From positions 25,589 to 89,588 of the forward strand of contig JAQFWX010000140.1 of NCBI GenBank assembly GCA_027605045.1: a DNA stretch of 64,000 bases, given 5' to 3'. The position numbers and the translations under genes were made by a program. This document shows, piece by piece, positions 50,011 to 62,500 of the stretch. Each line of letters begins with the position of its first letter. Positions within the stretch are counted from its first letter, which is position 1. Source of the DNA: Phallus indusiatus (taxonomy: Eukaryota > Basidiomycota > Agaricomycetes > Phallales > Phallaceae). The notes below the pieces were generated by a model that saw only the letters and a program-made list of their open reading frames with translations, was not told the origin of the DNA and made no database searches.

Positions 50011-51433
50011 GAAGGGAGTCTGGCGTTGCGGGAAAATGGAGTAGAGGTTGAAGTATAAAGCAGAGTGGGAAATTTGTCTTTGGTGACGAGAGGCGGGCTA
50101 CTGGATCATCGGAGAGAAGCACTTGATTTCTGAGATTGCGAGGAAATATCGCAATCAGTCGTTCGACTGTAACAGGCGGCGTCATCCGAGTCAATGCCAG
50201 TGGTCCATGTGAGCTTGAGAGCAAGTCTCGTATTATATATCATCGCGTGCATTTAGCGTTAGCTTCCGGTTGTATGGCAAGACCTAGAGATTATCAACAC
50301 TGTTAGGAATGAATGTTTCACGTGCAACTGAAAATTACGGATGAGGCCAAATACTAGTATCTCACCTACATCACACCATGATTCCAACTTTTGAACGCGT
50401 TTTGGATCAAACAAAGCACACACGACTGATCAATAATGAATGTGATACAATGCTCAAGACAACGTAATTTCCAATTTCGAAAAGCATCTTCGGTTTCATA
50501 AGTAGAATCCGACCAAGGTGCATCATATAGAATCCAGTAGTTGAGTGGAGCAGTTGAGATCTCTTCGGAAAATAATCTTGACAGCGTTACCGCGCCGAAG
50601 GGTACCGAAAGTTAACTGACACCGCTGTTAGCAGCGAGATACCATCTCACATAGCAATGACAGTCAAGCAATCAATGTTTCGAGATCATGAGCATCGTCG
50701 GTGGACCCATGATGCGTCGCTTAAGTTGGGCAAGACTTATCCTTGGTAATAGGCGGAGGGGTCCAGGATCAACTGCGAAAATTAGTGTGATCAGCTACCG
50801 TGAAGTCAATTATACTGCATTACCTTAACATATAAGAACAAAACTAAGAACGGGAATCTGAGCCGGGGACCGAGATTAGGTGTGTTTTCCAACGCAAAAA
50901 TGAGTCAATGAGGTCGTTGAAGTTTAGAGTGTGGGCATATTTTTACCATGTGCACTGCCATGCAGTCACGAAAAAAAATGGTGCGGGGAGTTCTTTAACA
51001 CGAAACAATTAGGCCGTACTGCGCGTGCGCGTGAACGTGTGCGTACATGTGCATGGTGAAAGCCAGACCTGTGCGTGGTGTGGCCGCGTGGGCGCCTTCA
51101 GAAATTTCAGCTGGGTCAGCTCCTTTGAGTTGCGGCGTTGCACGTTCAACGGACGGGACCAGCTGAACAACCTCAAATCACCGCTTCACTCGTTGACGAA
51201 TGTATAAAGTCCCATAAAAGATACTCGGTACAGCTTCGTGAATGAAAATGATATTTTTCAACACGTGCACGGACATCTATTTTGAACCAATGCTCTCATT
51301 GGTATTGTAACTTGTTAACGAAAAGAGCCATCAAATACTAGTCCTATCACAAGGTAGGTAAACAAGGCTATGATTCACCATGCTCTCTAGAGATATAAAA
51401 GCAACCCATAACGGGACGCACATATATTGAAAT
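50011..51433. other. Intergenic spacer
   Basis: About 1.4 kb between array copy F and the RTA1-like gene. No gene is recognised. A CA/TG-rich alternating stretch (GCGCGTGCGCGTG) lies near 51018-51045. The 60-codon frame at 51025 has no motif. Confidence 0.5.
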
Positions 51434-52617
51434 CTAAAACACAAAGCGTGGGTGCAAAACATTGAGCGTAAACAGTGCTATACAGATCGGCGCGCCGTCC
51501 AAATAATTGAAGTATCTTTGAGTCGTTATGATCCGTCCGGTCCATCCGTCACTTAACTCGACCGTACGATATCCCGTTCTAATCAAATTTGATTCATCAA
51601 ATCAGAATAAAGAAAATACATACAAAAAACCTACCTCAATAAAACAAAGAATGTTGACACTGCCATCCCAGCAATAACAATAAGCGTGCCGCGGGGAAGG
51701 GTCAAAATACCTTTATAAGACGGAGATGGTGTTACGGTCCCCTTCAAAGAAGCTTCGTCCACCGGGTTTTCTAAGTTTTCTTCTTGTCTTATAGTAGGCA
51801 TTCTTCCGGGCAGTGGTCTTTCAAAGTGGAAGCGTAAAAAGAATTCTGTTGCGAGAGCGATATAAAATAAAATGCCGACTTCGTCGAGACAGATTAGTTC
51901 TTCATTCAAAAGAGCTTCAAAGACGAGCTTACCTAGTTGTAATACGATGCCAATTAGCATGACGTGCCCTCCAGGATTGGGAGAATGACCATTTTGGAAG
52001 GCGATTGATGCCTTCGCGCCACCGACTGCTTGAACTATGAGGGCGACTGCATCTGCGGTGATAAACGCAATCAAATCTGAACGGATAATTAATGAACGGG
52101 TATACAAGAGTTTAAAGCAAAGAAGCGCACAGGCTTGGGGTGCCAATCTGCTATACTGCGATCCGAGCTGCTTGATGATTGTACCCAGGACAGTATACAG
52201 GCCAGCTGTTAGGAATGTGGGAGCTAAGATTGTAGTTGAAATTCTAAAAAAATTGGTATCAGAACAACGGGAGGTTTCGATGAGAGAAGAAATGGTGGTT
52301 TTTACTGGATTAGAAAGAAGTTAATGTCAAACGGCTTGTGGCTGCTTGCGAGTCTACCGCCCCATCCTATAATTTCAGCTATGCCACATATGACGATCGT
52401 CGGAAGAATCCAAAGTAGTTTTGGTCTTTTGTAAATCAAGGCTTGAATCGTGTGTAGTACTGCAACTTGAAAGTTAGCCCAGAGAGCGTAACGTTTCTGT
52501 TTAAAAAATTTGCTTACGGGTTGTAATGCTGAACAATACAACGAATAGAATGCAAATCCACTCCGTAGGAACGTAGCCATATGGCGGTCGTCGCACTTTA
52601 TGTGTCGGGGTCGCCAT
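51434..52617 (-). CDS. RTA1-like lipid-translocating exporter
   Basis: Six exons (52617-52518, 52465-52306, 52243-52131, 52076-51933, 51878-51635, 51578-51434) sum exactly to 301 residues. The order of signatures is that of the RTA1 family. They are YGYVPTEWICILFVVLFSI, LHTIQALIYKRPKLLWILPT, GIAEIIGWGGR, ISTTILAPTFLTAGLYTVLG, ADAVALIVQAVGG, and the C-terminal RTVELSDGWTGRI. About seven helices are predicted. RTA1-family members (Rsb1 and Rta1 in yeast) are plasma-membrane or ER proteins that affect sphingoid-base release and resistance to toxic lipids or azoles. The substrate here is unknown. A longer exon reading at 51878-51635 would end early at VLLR; splicing to the last exon restores the family C-terminus. 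Confidence 0.92.
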
Positions 52618-53916
52618 CGTTACTACTGGAGAATGTATAACCAATCAATCACTTTTGGTATCATGGATAAAACAAGCTACTCACCTAAGATACCTTAGAT
52701 ATAGCAAAAGTACAACGTCAGGTTGAACGTTGAAAGCCTTGTTCTCAGGGCATGCACACGGTCTCTTTTTTTGACATCCAGTGCAACTGCGCAGCCGCTG
52801 ACTTGAAGCGACAGGCTTGAGAAAAAGAAAGTCTATTTTTAACCTGTTCTATTTGCAACTATTTGTTATCCCTGATTTCCATCCATCTCCGAGAAGTTTA
52901 AATTTGAGCAAATATCAATTTGAACGTGTCAACGTCAGAACGTATATCTTTAAGATTTGTCGTAGATATATAAGTGGGAGACATTCTTATTCCGTATTCA
53001 AACTTACGTGATGGCTCTGATTGGCCATAGGTTTTGACTGGTTCCGTTGGGTCCGAAAAACAAGAATCTTCAATCAAATTCTTGATCGATTACGGAAAAT
53101 CAATTAGTCAGCAAGGGCGAACATGAAAAAAAAAACAGGAGTAGAAATCGAGCCGCTGCGAAGCCATGATGCATGATATACTTAGAGTGCCTTGAAGCTT
53201 GAAGAGCTTAAGGACATTGATGTGACTGATGTGACATCGGCAATAGCCGGACGAGCGGAGCTCAATTTGCCATTTGGGCTTTTAAACTGTGGAGTCAACG
53301 TCTACGTCGAATATTTTCGCTCTGAATTTATCTTGTACCAGACAACAGAGAAAATTTATAAGGAAAAAATATTTGAGTATGAATCCAGTAATTTTGTGAG
53401 TTATCTGTCACTCGTGGCTGAAGGGATAGACTTCTAAGAATTTTTAGCAGGTAGTAAATCCCTGTCGTGTCACTAGTCACTCGTCTCCAGGAAGGTCGCG
53501 TTCAGAAAAAGTGTTTTTTTTTTCGAAACCATGGGGGAGTACTTGAACCTCGGATTGGATAGCGAATTGGATAGTTGCGACTGTTTTCATAAGTGACAAG
53601 TCCATGAGCTGAGAGTTCAAACTTGTCGAAGCTCGGCACAAACTTGTAGTCTTGGACGGATGAAATGAATACTTCATTCCTCGTCCCGTACGAATCATTC
53701 AGTCCTCAACTGACACCGCTCATAACTTGGCTCATACAATATTAGAATGTTTAGGACCAGTTTTGCGTCTTGTCCAGGAACTTCAAATCTCCCGACAGCC
53801 AATCGTCGTTCATGTGGACCAGGACACTACCTCAATCACCGTCCAGTTCCCTATCGGTGAAAAGTCGCCACCGCGTTATTATAAAAAGCCCTCAAAACCT
53901 TTCTATCATTCCCACC
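52618..53916. other. Spacer between divergent genes
   Basis: About 1.3 kb between the divergently transcribed RTA1-like and F-box genes, so it probably carries both promoters. An 81-codon open frame at 53192 starts with TTG rather than ATG and has no motif. No gene is called. Confidence 0.5.
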
Positions 53917-55840
53917 ATGAATATCATATCTACACGCCCAAAAATCATGATGCACCGTATGTTCATGATAGATGAATTGCTTCGTGCAATATTCCTTCTA
54001 CTATCCCCTCACGAGTTGACTATTGCCGCTCGCGTTCATTCAGTATGGAATTTATGTGCCATTTCGGTTTTATGGAGAAATGCTAGTCATACCACCCTCG
54101 AGCTCCAAAGTGCGATGGAATTTGGACCATCGTATTCAGGTCATGTGGGAGACGGTACATGCAAGTGCGACGGATGCGACCTTGTAAGTCTACAGCTCAT
54201 TGTATTGATTATAGTATAATTTTTGACTTATCCGAATCCAGAACGCGAACAAGTTGGCAACTTTCACTAAATGGAAACGGTTCAAAATTCTTGCACCTTA
54301 CGTCTTTCACGTCCACCAAACCCCATGGCTCGACAGGGCTCTTGCCAAATTTTCGTCGATGGCTCAGAAGGACGAGGCACCGTACATGTTCCCCCATATC
54401 CGTTCTTTGCGATTATATCACGACTCCGCGTGGCAGTACCGCAGCGAGGAGAGATTCCCTGATTTAAGCGTGATGATCGCTCCTACTATTGAGCATCTAT
54501 GTCTTCAAAGTGCTTATTACTGGTCGTTTCCACACTTGCCGTTCATCGCTCATGTTCTCCGGTTATTGGAGCAGCGCGTCTCCACTCTTCGCACCTTTCA
54601 CTTCATCGTCTCCCCACCCCATCTCATGTTACTGGTCGAAATTATAATGGTTCAATGTATCGACGTCGTCAAAAGAATCCTGGAATTTTTCGCACCCACA
54701 TTGCGATCAATACAGCTTCCTGGATTCTTCGTCACAGAGTCCATTATCGCAACTCTTGGGAGGGTCAAGAATCTGTGTAGCCTGGATATAGAGGGCTACA
54801 GGGAATATTCAACCCAAAACAGGATCGTAACCCCCGAGATACGATGTGATGGTGAAGACTGTCAGAAGCGTCGGACACGTTTCGCTTCTCCCTGTTCTTT
54901 CGTTTTCGCCGGAGACCATCTAACATTTGGGAAAATACTAAGCGGAACAATCGATTTCACCTCTGTTACATTCCTCAAACTCTTTGGACTCGCAGACCAC
55001 GGCAATATCGATTACATCCCGATCATCCCTTCCATCTTTCCCCAACTCCGTACTTTCTGTCTGATCCACAACCCCCTTCTGCCGCCATTATACACTTTCC
55101 CGTGGACATCTATTCAACCTCTCCTTCGTTGCAAATATTTGACAAGTCTGAGACTGCCAAGTATTTATGTTTCAATGAATCGCGTCGAGCTTATCGCTCT
55201 TCTGGAGAATCGCACGAACTGGTCAGTTCTGGAGATAGTAACCGACACTGCGTGGTTACGGCTACAAGATCTGTACCTGTTCGCAAAATACTGCCCAGAC
55301 CTCGTTCATCTCGGGGTCAATATCGGAGATTTTGACTCGTCAAGACCAGACGACTCTACACTTCTAGATTACGCTTTTTTCGACCTCGAATCCATCGCCT
55401 TTTTACACGTCGACATCGTGGCTGGTCCCAACTCGTATAAAGCTGGTAAATTACTCTACCGCATTTGTGATAAGCATGTATACATCGTGTCACCAGAGGA
55501 CTACGAATTTCCCAATTTTTTCGACTACACCGAAATGACGATTGCCGCCTGCTGGATCGTGGATGAAATAAGATATGGCTGTCAGATACCTGAGGAAGTT
55601 ACTGATTACGTGCTGCGCGCTGCGGAAAGGAATCATATGTTGGATATTGTGGCTTACATGGAAAACGACCGATACCGTGGTCAGATTCGTGTACTGGATC
55701 CGGCTCTATATAAGGAGAAGACTAATCAGGTGCTGGACTCTTTGTCGGATTTCTTCGAGATCACTGTCGGTGGGTATGAATGGGATGGTTCCGACAATGA
55801 GTATGGGTCGGACGATTCAGAAGATGCGATGGAGTTGTAA
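53917..55840 (+). CDS. F-box-type protein
   Basis: Two exons (53917-54183, 54242-55840) join through a 58-base intron to 621 residues. The N-terminus FMIDELLRAIFLLLSPHEL...ARVHSVW...VLWRN has the hydrophobic pattern of a basidiomycete F-box. The start ATG at 53917 has a CCACC context; in-frame ATGs at 53812, 53947 and 53950 are alternatives. The body has irregular leucine-rich stretches (LRSLRLYHDS, TLRSIQLPGF, VTFLKLFGL, YLTSLRLPSIY), as in F-box/LRR proteins that select substrates for SCF ubiquitin ligases. The C-terminus is very acidic (EWDGSDNEYGSDDSEDAMEL). Partner and substrate are unknown. Agaricomycete genomes carry large F-box families. The gene converges with FAB1. Confidence 0.8.
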
Positions 55841-56597
55841 GGGGGTGGAGGAGAAAAATTGGAGAGCTTAAATAAAGAATGTGAGCTGAGTAAAAGGATA
55901 AAGGGATGCACACGTGCACTTGAACAAAGGAAAAGAGTTCACGTGGTCACGATCGGTGGATTTAGCAGGAGGACAAAGGAGTGTAGCAGCAGGTTAGATA
56001 TACCCGCAACAAGGGAACTCAATGGAGTTGAGAACAAACGAGAGCGTCGAAACGATGACAAAGGAGTAGCCTTTAACAAAATATTTAGTTTTTATTACCT
56101 TTAGTTATCTTGCGGGTATTCATTGACACGACTCAGAGTACAATATGCATTCGTTCATCTGTACAACAATAAAAACACGTGTATTATACCATCAATTTAC
56201 ATACATAAAATCCACGAAATACCCGAACCCGGGTTTTTTTTGGCTTGGATTTACATAAAAAAACGTCGAAAACATTGGCAATGACTTCTCATTTTACGAT
56301 GATGCATATTAGGCGATATTTACTCTTTCGTCAGTTTGCCTATCAACCTCATTGAAGAAGTGGACTTCTAAGCAGCCACCGTGGGTGTCGCTTACTTTTT
56401 GTTCTCGATAAAAAAGATTTATAGTAAAAAGCGTGCTACGTAATGAGGGAAGAGAAGTGTAATGCGAGTCGTGGATCAAATGTCATTAACAAAATAAATC
56501 ATACTAAAAAAATTGCGAGGTGTCCTTGAATGTTTCATGAATTCATAATTAAAATGCATAAAATAAAGAAAAAAAGAAACATCGAATGAGCTGGAAA
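55841..56597. other. Spacer between convergent genes
   Basis: AT-rich sequence of about 760 bases between the 3' ends of the F-box and FAB1 genes. A CCCGAACCCGGGTTTTTTTT block at 56221-56240 could act as a weak hairpin plus T run. No gene is seen. Confidence 0.5.
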
Positions 56598-59500
56598 TCA
56601 ATCCATCATGCCATCGCCTTCTTCGTTAGATTGGGTTTTATCTTGCATCCAGCGATCCGGAACCTAATTCATATGACCACAGAGATTAGTTTTCTTAGTT
56701 TGAAAGTGTCGAGGAACGTAAATACTCACAAGAGGAAAGTAACGCTCCATGGCACTTTTAAATCTGGCCTTGTACTGCTTTGGTGTTACGATGGTCGGTT
56801 CTCCCTTCAACGCACCTCCGCCAAGGAACGAAGCATCTTTAACCCAACTTTCTAACTTCTTATCCCAAGTGTATGTGCGGATGTAGTCTACTTTAGTTCA
56901 GTATCATGAAACAAAAATGTGTAAAATCGCATACGTACCCACAATCCCCACTACTAGTTCGTTTTTGACGCTGTCGATACCTACAACCAAGGAATAGTCC
57001 ATGACGTTGAGATCGGATAAAAACTTGGTGTCGTTTCGTAGTGTTGCTTGAAAAATGCGTTTGGAATGTTCACGAATATACAACGGATTTAAGTGTGCAG
57101 CTATATCACACAGTTAGTTTGGTCTGTTCAATCAGCTTGAGGATAAATATAATCACTTTTGACGAGATTCTCGTCCAGTAACACTTCGTTTTCTTTACCA
57201 GTGGCAGGCACATGTCGGTTTCTAGTCGAACCTTTCAGATCGTAAATCTACAAGACACAAAAAGTAAGTCTTTGATGCACACACACACAATGAACATACA
57301 CTTACTTTGGTAAACCTGCGGTCGTAGAAAAGATTTTCCATAACGAGGAAAACCGACGAAGCTGTCTTAGGTTTGATCCCACGCTTAGCATCCTTAGGAC
57401 GAGTGAAACTGATTCGATAACAGCCAAAGATCTTGGCAAGCAAGGTTGGACGCTGAAAAGAGTCAGAGTCAATCGGTGATCGGATTTTTGTAGGAATACA
57501 TACGCCATCCGCAATTGTCGAAGCCATGTAATCGAAATATGCTGGAGCGAAGGTAGCCATTGAAGACATCTCTGCTTTGGACAATTCTTTCGCTATGAAT
57601 CGGTCGTCTAACATCCGCAAACCAAAACTTAGATAGCTGACGAAAAAATATTGTTTGAAGTCTCACCTTGAGTCTTTAAAAAACCGGAGCCAGATTTACC
57701 ACCCTTGGCATTCCACTTGATACAGCGTGCAAGAGACTCAATGATGCTCTTCTCGCATTCATAAATCCTTCGCAATGCGTGAAATTGTTCGGGAAACATG
57801 AGTACGCAGGTGATAATAATGTCGTCAAACGCAAAGTCAAAGGCTAAAGAAAGTATGTCAATATCGTACCCAGTCGACTCGAGTAATGAAAAGAAAACAC
57901 TGACACCAAGCATATTCCGATCCAGAGGTTTGCTTAAGAAACTGTACAGCATCGCCTTCTTCCTCATGATCAAGATCCACTACACCCCAAGAAGACGTTG
58001 ACTCCGTAATGGAATGATCGTCAGACATGAACGGTTCAGCGTTCTCAATGATCCTAGACTTGCGTCGCGCAAAACGAGCCGCTTTCTGCCGTTCTCTATA
58101 ATCCTTACAACTAGTTTTTGAATCAGTAACGCTAAATTAAAACAAAGGATAAGAAGATGAAACAGACCTAAGTGCAACAGCGATGATAGAAGTCGGTTCG
58201 TCAGTCCTTAGTGCAATTGGCGAGTCTTGGTGTATATGAACAGGATCAGCAATGAGATCCTCAAACGAGTCAACAAGATTCCTGGGTAGCCCTTGTTGTT
58301 GTGACCATAATCCAGACAGCGTTTTGATAAATGATCCTTTCTCTTGAAGGATGTGGGTACCTTCAAATGACGTCAATGCGGGTGAACCCGACCTAAAAGA
58401 CGGAATTCCAGGTGAAGGAGGAACGGAGGAGAATAAAGATTGATTTGAGATTGGGGTGTTCAACGAAGATTGGCGAACGACGGTCTGAACGGGAACAGGG
58501 ATGTTCTGCGATGCAGTAGGACTGGCCTCTTTGCTCGATTCTGGCGGAGTTGTTTCTGCACTTGGTGGAGAGGGTGTCTCAACGATGGAAGGATCTCCTC
58601 CGGATGAAGAAGGTTGAGAGTCTGTATTATCCCGCTGAGGTTGAGATCCCTCTTCTTCTTCCCCATCTTCCTCGTCGTCTGCGTCGCTGGATTCATCATT
58701 GCTGTCTGACTCATTGAATATCACTTGTTGCAAGTTCTCGATGACATGCACGCTAGGGCGCCCAGAAGCAACAGGACGAGCCCGTCGTCCCCTGAGAAGT
58801 GCATAAGGTCGGTTCGCCCTTTCAGTGTCCCTGGCTATTCTTTCAAATTGCCGAGCGAGAGTGGAAACTTTTGAATTCGTATTCCCCCGTCGTAACGTGC
58901 TTTTAGTGTTTGTCCGAAGAGTTGATCTTTCGCGTGACGCAATTCTTTGTGTGCCTTTTCCTTTAATAGTTTTGGAAGAGATTTCACGTGAAAAGGCACC
59001 GACGGATAAAGCGCTGGCTTTTGAATTCGAACGCTTATCGGGAGAAACCTGTCTCGAAGAATTCCGAGTTTCAGGCATTCCAGTTGATATGGGCGCCGGT
59101 ATTCGACTAGCGTTGCCCTGGTCGGTTTGCTGGCGTCGACTAGTCAAGTACTTCGGAGCAATGTTAGCCGCGTAACTTTGTTCAAAGTCGGATAAGAATG
59201 GCTGCAGAGGTTTCTTCGTCCGCGTACGACGAACACGAGGGCTTGTAGTTTCTCTCTCAGCGGGAGATTTCTTGGGTTCTGAAACCTCATACTGTTTCAC
59301 TAAGGCTGGAACCTTTATTCTAGGTGCAGTAGGCCGAGGAAGTCTAGAGATGTAGGTCTTGTTATTGGACACCTGTAGATTCGTTTAGTAAACAGGTGAT
59401 CAACGAGAAGGTGAAACTATCCTTACCCGAGACAGAGCACGGCTACCACTGATAGTCGAATCGCTCTCAATATCTGACTTCGGGGACCGACATTCTTGTA

Positions 59501-62500
59501 TACTTTCTACTTGTGGAGGCGGCGCAGGTTCAGCCTGCTGTTCCGGTGCCGCTGAAGAAGTCAGCTCTCCAACGCTGTCGTTCATCTCTGTTCCCTCGGG
59601 GGATTCATGAAGTACCGATTGTTCCATATTCTCCTCCTTCTCTACGATGTTAGCATCAGTGGGAGCAGGTAACGCCGAATTCGAAGCGAGTTTGTCTTCG
59701 TATGTGGACTCCGTCTCCGAGGCAGATGATGGCAATTGCACAATGCCAGTTCGGCGCCGAACAGAACCACTCTCAGCCTCCGACACCCCACTGGAAGGCA
59801 ACTTGTCAATAGTTGTGGACGACTCGTTCCTCTTGCTGGACCAAATTACCGAACCAATTCCAGAAGCACGACGGACTTCCTTTTCTCGAGGTTTCGGCAG
59901 CATATCTAACTTGGATTGCCATCCATACATGTATTCTTGAAGGAGTTGTCTTGCACGTCCTAGAGCGAGAGTATCGGTAGGAGGCGACTCTTGATAAATC
60001 CGGTGTATGTCTTTGGCCATCTGAATACGATGTTTCTCAGCTTCTCGAAGGTAGGCTGCAGCTTTGATAGATGCATCGGGATAAGAGTCTCCAAATTCGA
60101 GGAGTAGCAGTTTCAGGTCATGTATCAAACCCGCGAACCATGTTGCATTCCGCTCTAACATACGGAGATAATAGTTGTTCTTGAGCTCTAAGAGTACCTC
60201 TGGTCGTACGAGAACACGTCTGGGAGGGAAAACGATTTCTTGTAGGACAATAGGTTCGGTGTAGAATCGAAGGACAGTGCCTTTGTATGCGAAATATCTT
60301 GTATGATCCAAATAAATATTATGCGCGCAGCCAGCACCGGGGACAATGAGAACATCGGCAGGGTAAAAGTATAACTCGAGAAATTTGGCGAACGAATATC
60401 TGAGTGTTTCCTCGCTGACGGGAATGAAAGGCGTGGCTTGCCCACATCGACGACATACGCTCCAAGTCGTCACCAAATCCTGTATAGGGGCGTCCAAGGA
60501 CTTGGCTTGTATCTTCCCGCTCCATGGTTCAGCCACGATGATAAGTTTACTTTCGTTGTGAACATAAACTTTGCAATGAGCTGTAATTTGTTCTTCACAC
60601 GAAGAACAAACTGTTTTCTTGTCTTTGGACGGCGTGAGACCTTCAGCAACAGTCCTGTCGATGAAGTAACCAAGTGTGCAATCGTTCTCGCCGTAGTACG
60701 TGAAGAATGTCAGAACTGGATTATGACACGGTTTGCATTGATGGCTTTCGGCTAAAGGCGCAACGAATTCACGAACGGCCAGGGTCTGATAATGTTCAAT
60801 TGCAAAATCGTTAGGGTTCTCGCGTAGATACCATTCCCAGATAGGACGATGCTCGTCGTATTGAAATTGCGCCAGGCCAAGTGTGCTCTCTTTGGTAAGC
60901 TCCGAAGCTTGTTTCATAGGTACAGGTTTCTCCACGAGAGAAAAGTCTTCTTCAGTTTCGGTAGGAGCATCAAGGGCGGGGACAAAGATTGATGCAATGG
61001 AGTCACGCATCGCTTCGACATCTACCTCTTTATTGTTTGCACCATAGTCAAAGTATCCTAAGAAGATGATCAGCAATTGAAGCAACTTAAGCTTATTAAA
61101 AAGCATACCAGTAACGGGTTCGCCTAACTTCAGAACAGGAAGTGCTGCAGGAGTGACTTGCAGGTCTGGAAGAACCAAAGGGGATGCCTCCGCAGGTAAC
61201 TCGGAAGCCTTGATAGTCACCTCTCTATCATGACCCGAAGGCCGTTTTTCCTCCTTCTGAACCACTTCGTCTTCCCAAGCGGCTTTAAGCTCTCTCAGCA
61301 TATCATCCAACTCTTTCATACGTCGAATAGGATAAGGAGGAGGAAACCGTAATGTAGCAGAGACAGAGATAAAGTTCTTGAGATACGGCTCAACCGACTC
61401 GCAAATACGTTGCGTTAGCTTCATGCGAGCCACATCCTCTGGAGGTAGATCGTCTTCGTCGAGCAGAGCAGAGCCTTTGACGGTAGGGCTGACGACAACA
61501 GCTGAATCTCCGGCATCGAGCTCAGTAGAATCATAATCTACAGCCGTCGGAGCCGGAAGCCAACGAGGAGGGGGTACCATTGTACCTTCCGGTCCGGCAT
61601 TTGCCAAGAATGACAACGTAGGAATCGAAAGCGTGCGCGGCCGAATAGAAGGAACAGAATATGACAAAGCAGGAGTTGGAGAAGAAGAGGAGGAAGAAGG
61701 AATAGCATCGGCATTAGTAACCGGAGGAAGCGTTATGACGGAGTCTTTCCAAAGATGAGTTTCCATTTTCAGATTGCGCACGACGAAGGCCAAGAAACGC
61801 GTGACATTCTTGATGCGTCGTAGAGTGTAATATCGCCACCTCGTAAGATGATGGTACATCCCATCTCGCGATAGCATCCTTCAAAGCGCATGTACGTTTT
61901 CCGACGACCTGGTATGAGCGGATGATCGAACGTCTGCAGCTGAAAGCGTGTGCAATGTCCTAGTCTCGGTTCGACAGCCAGCCTGTCCATGGAAGATAAA
62001 ACGTCCGCTTGGGTCATACGAGCGACGAGCTGAATAGCAGAAGCTTTAACGCTACGAGCAACGGCGATGTTTTGTTCAAGTAAAGCCTCCAGGGCTATTC
62101 GACTAACAGACTTCTCGACGAGCAAGACGTGTGGACGTAACGCTGCAACTCGTCCGACCAGGTTGGTAAGGTATTGCTTCTCTTGATTAACAAGCGGATC
62201 CAGATGCATGTATTGCCCTTCAACACGATGAAATTCGAATGGGAAAGTGACCAGCATAACACGAGGATTCCGGATAGTCCGAGCCATATGTTTGTGCGCG
62301 ACGTTCTTTGTGATCACAGCTCCGTCGACGTACTCAGAGTCACGAGGAGAGCCACCCGGTATCTTCTTGATCTTCACATGCTGCCGAACGTCCATTGAGG
62401 AAGACGGAATGAAAGCTAGATCGCGCGCCATTTGAAGAGAAAGTCTGAGCAGCGTTTCTTCCCATTCCTTGACATTTGGAACGCCTTCACGAGTTAGCAT

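Noticed and set aside
53192..53437. 81-codon frame upstream of the F-box gene
   Set aside because: Begins with TTG, lacks ATG and motifs; more likely promoter sequence of the divergent pair.
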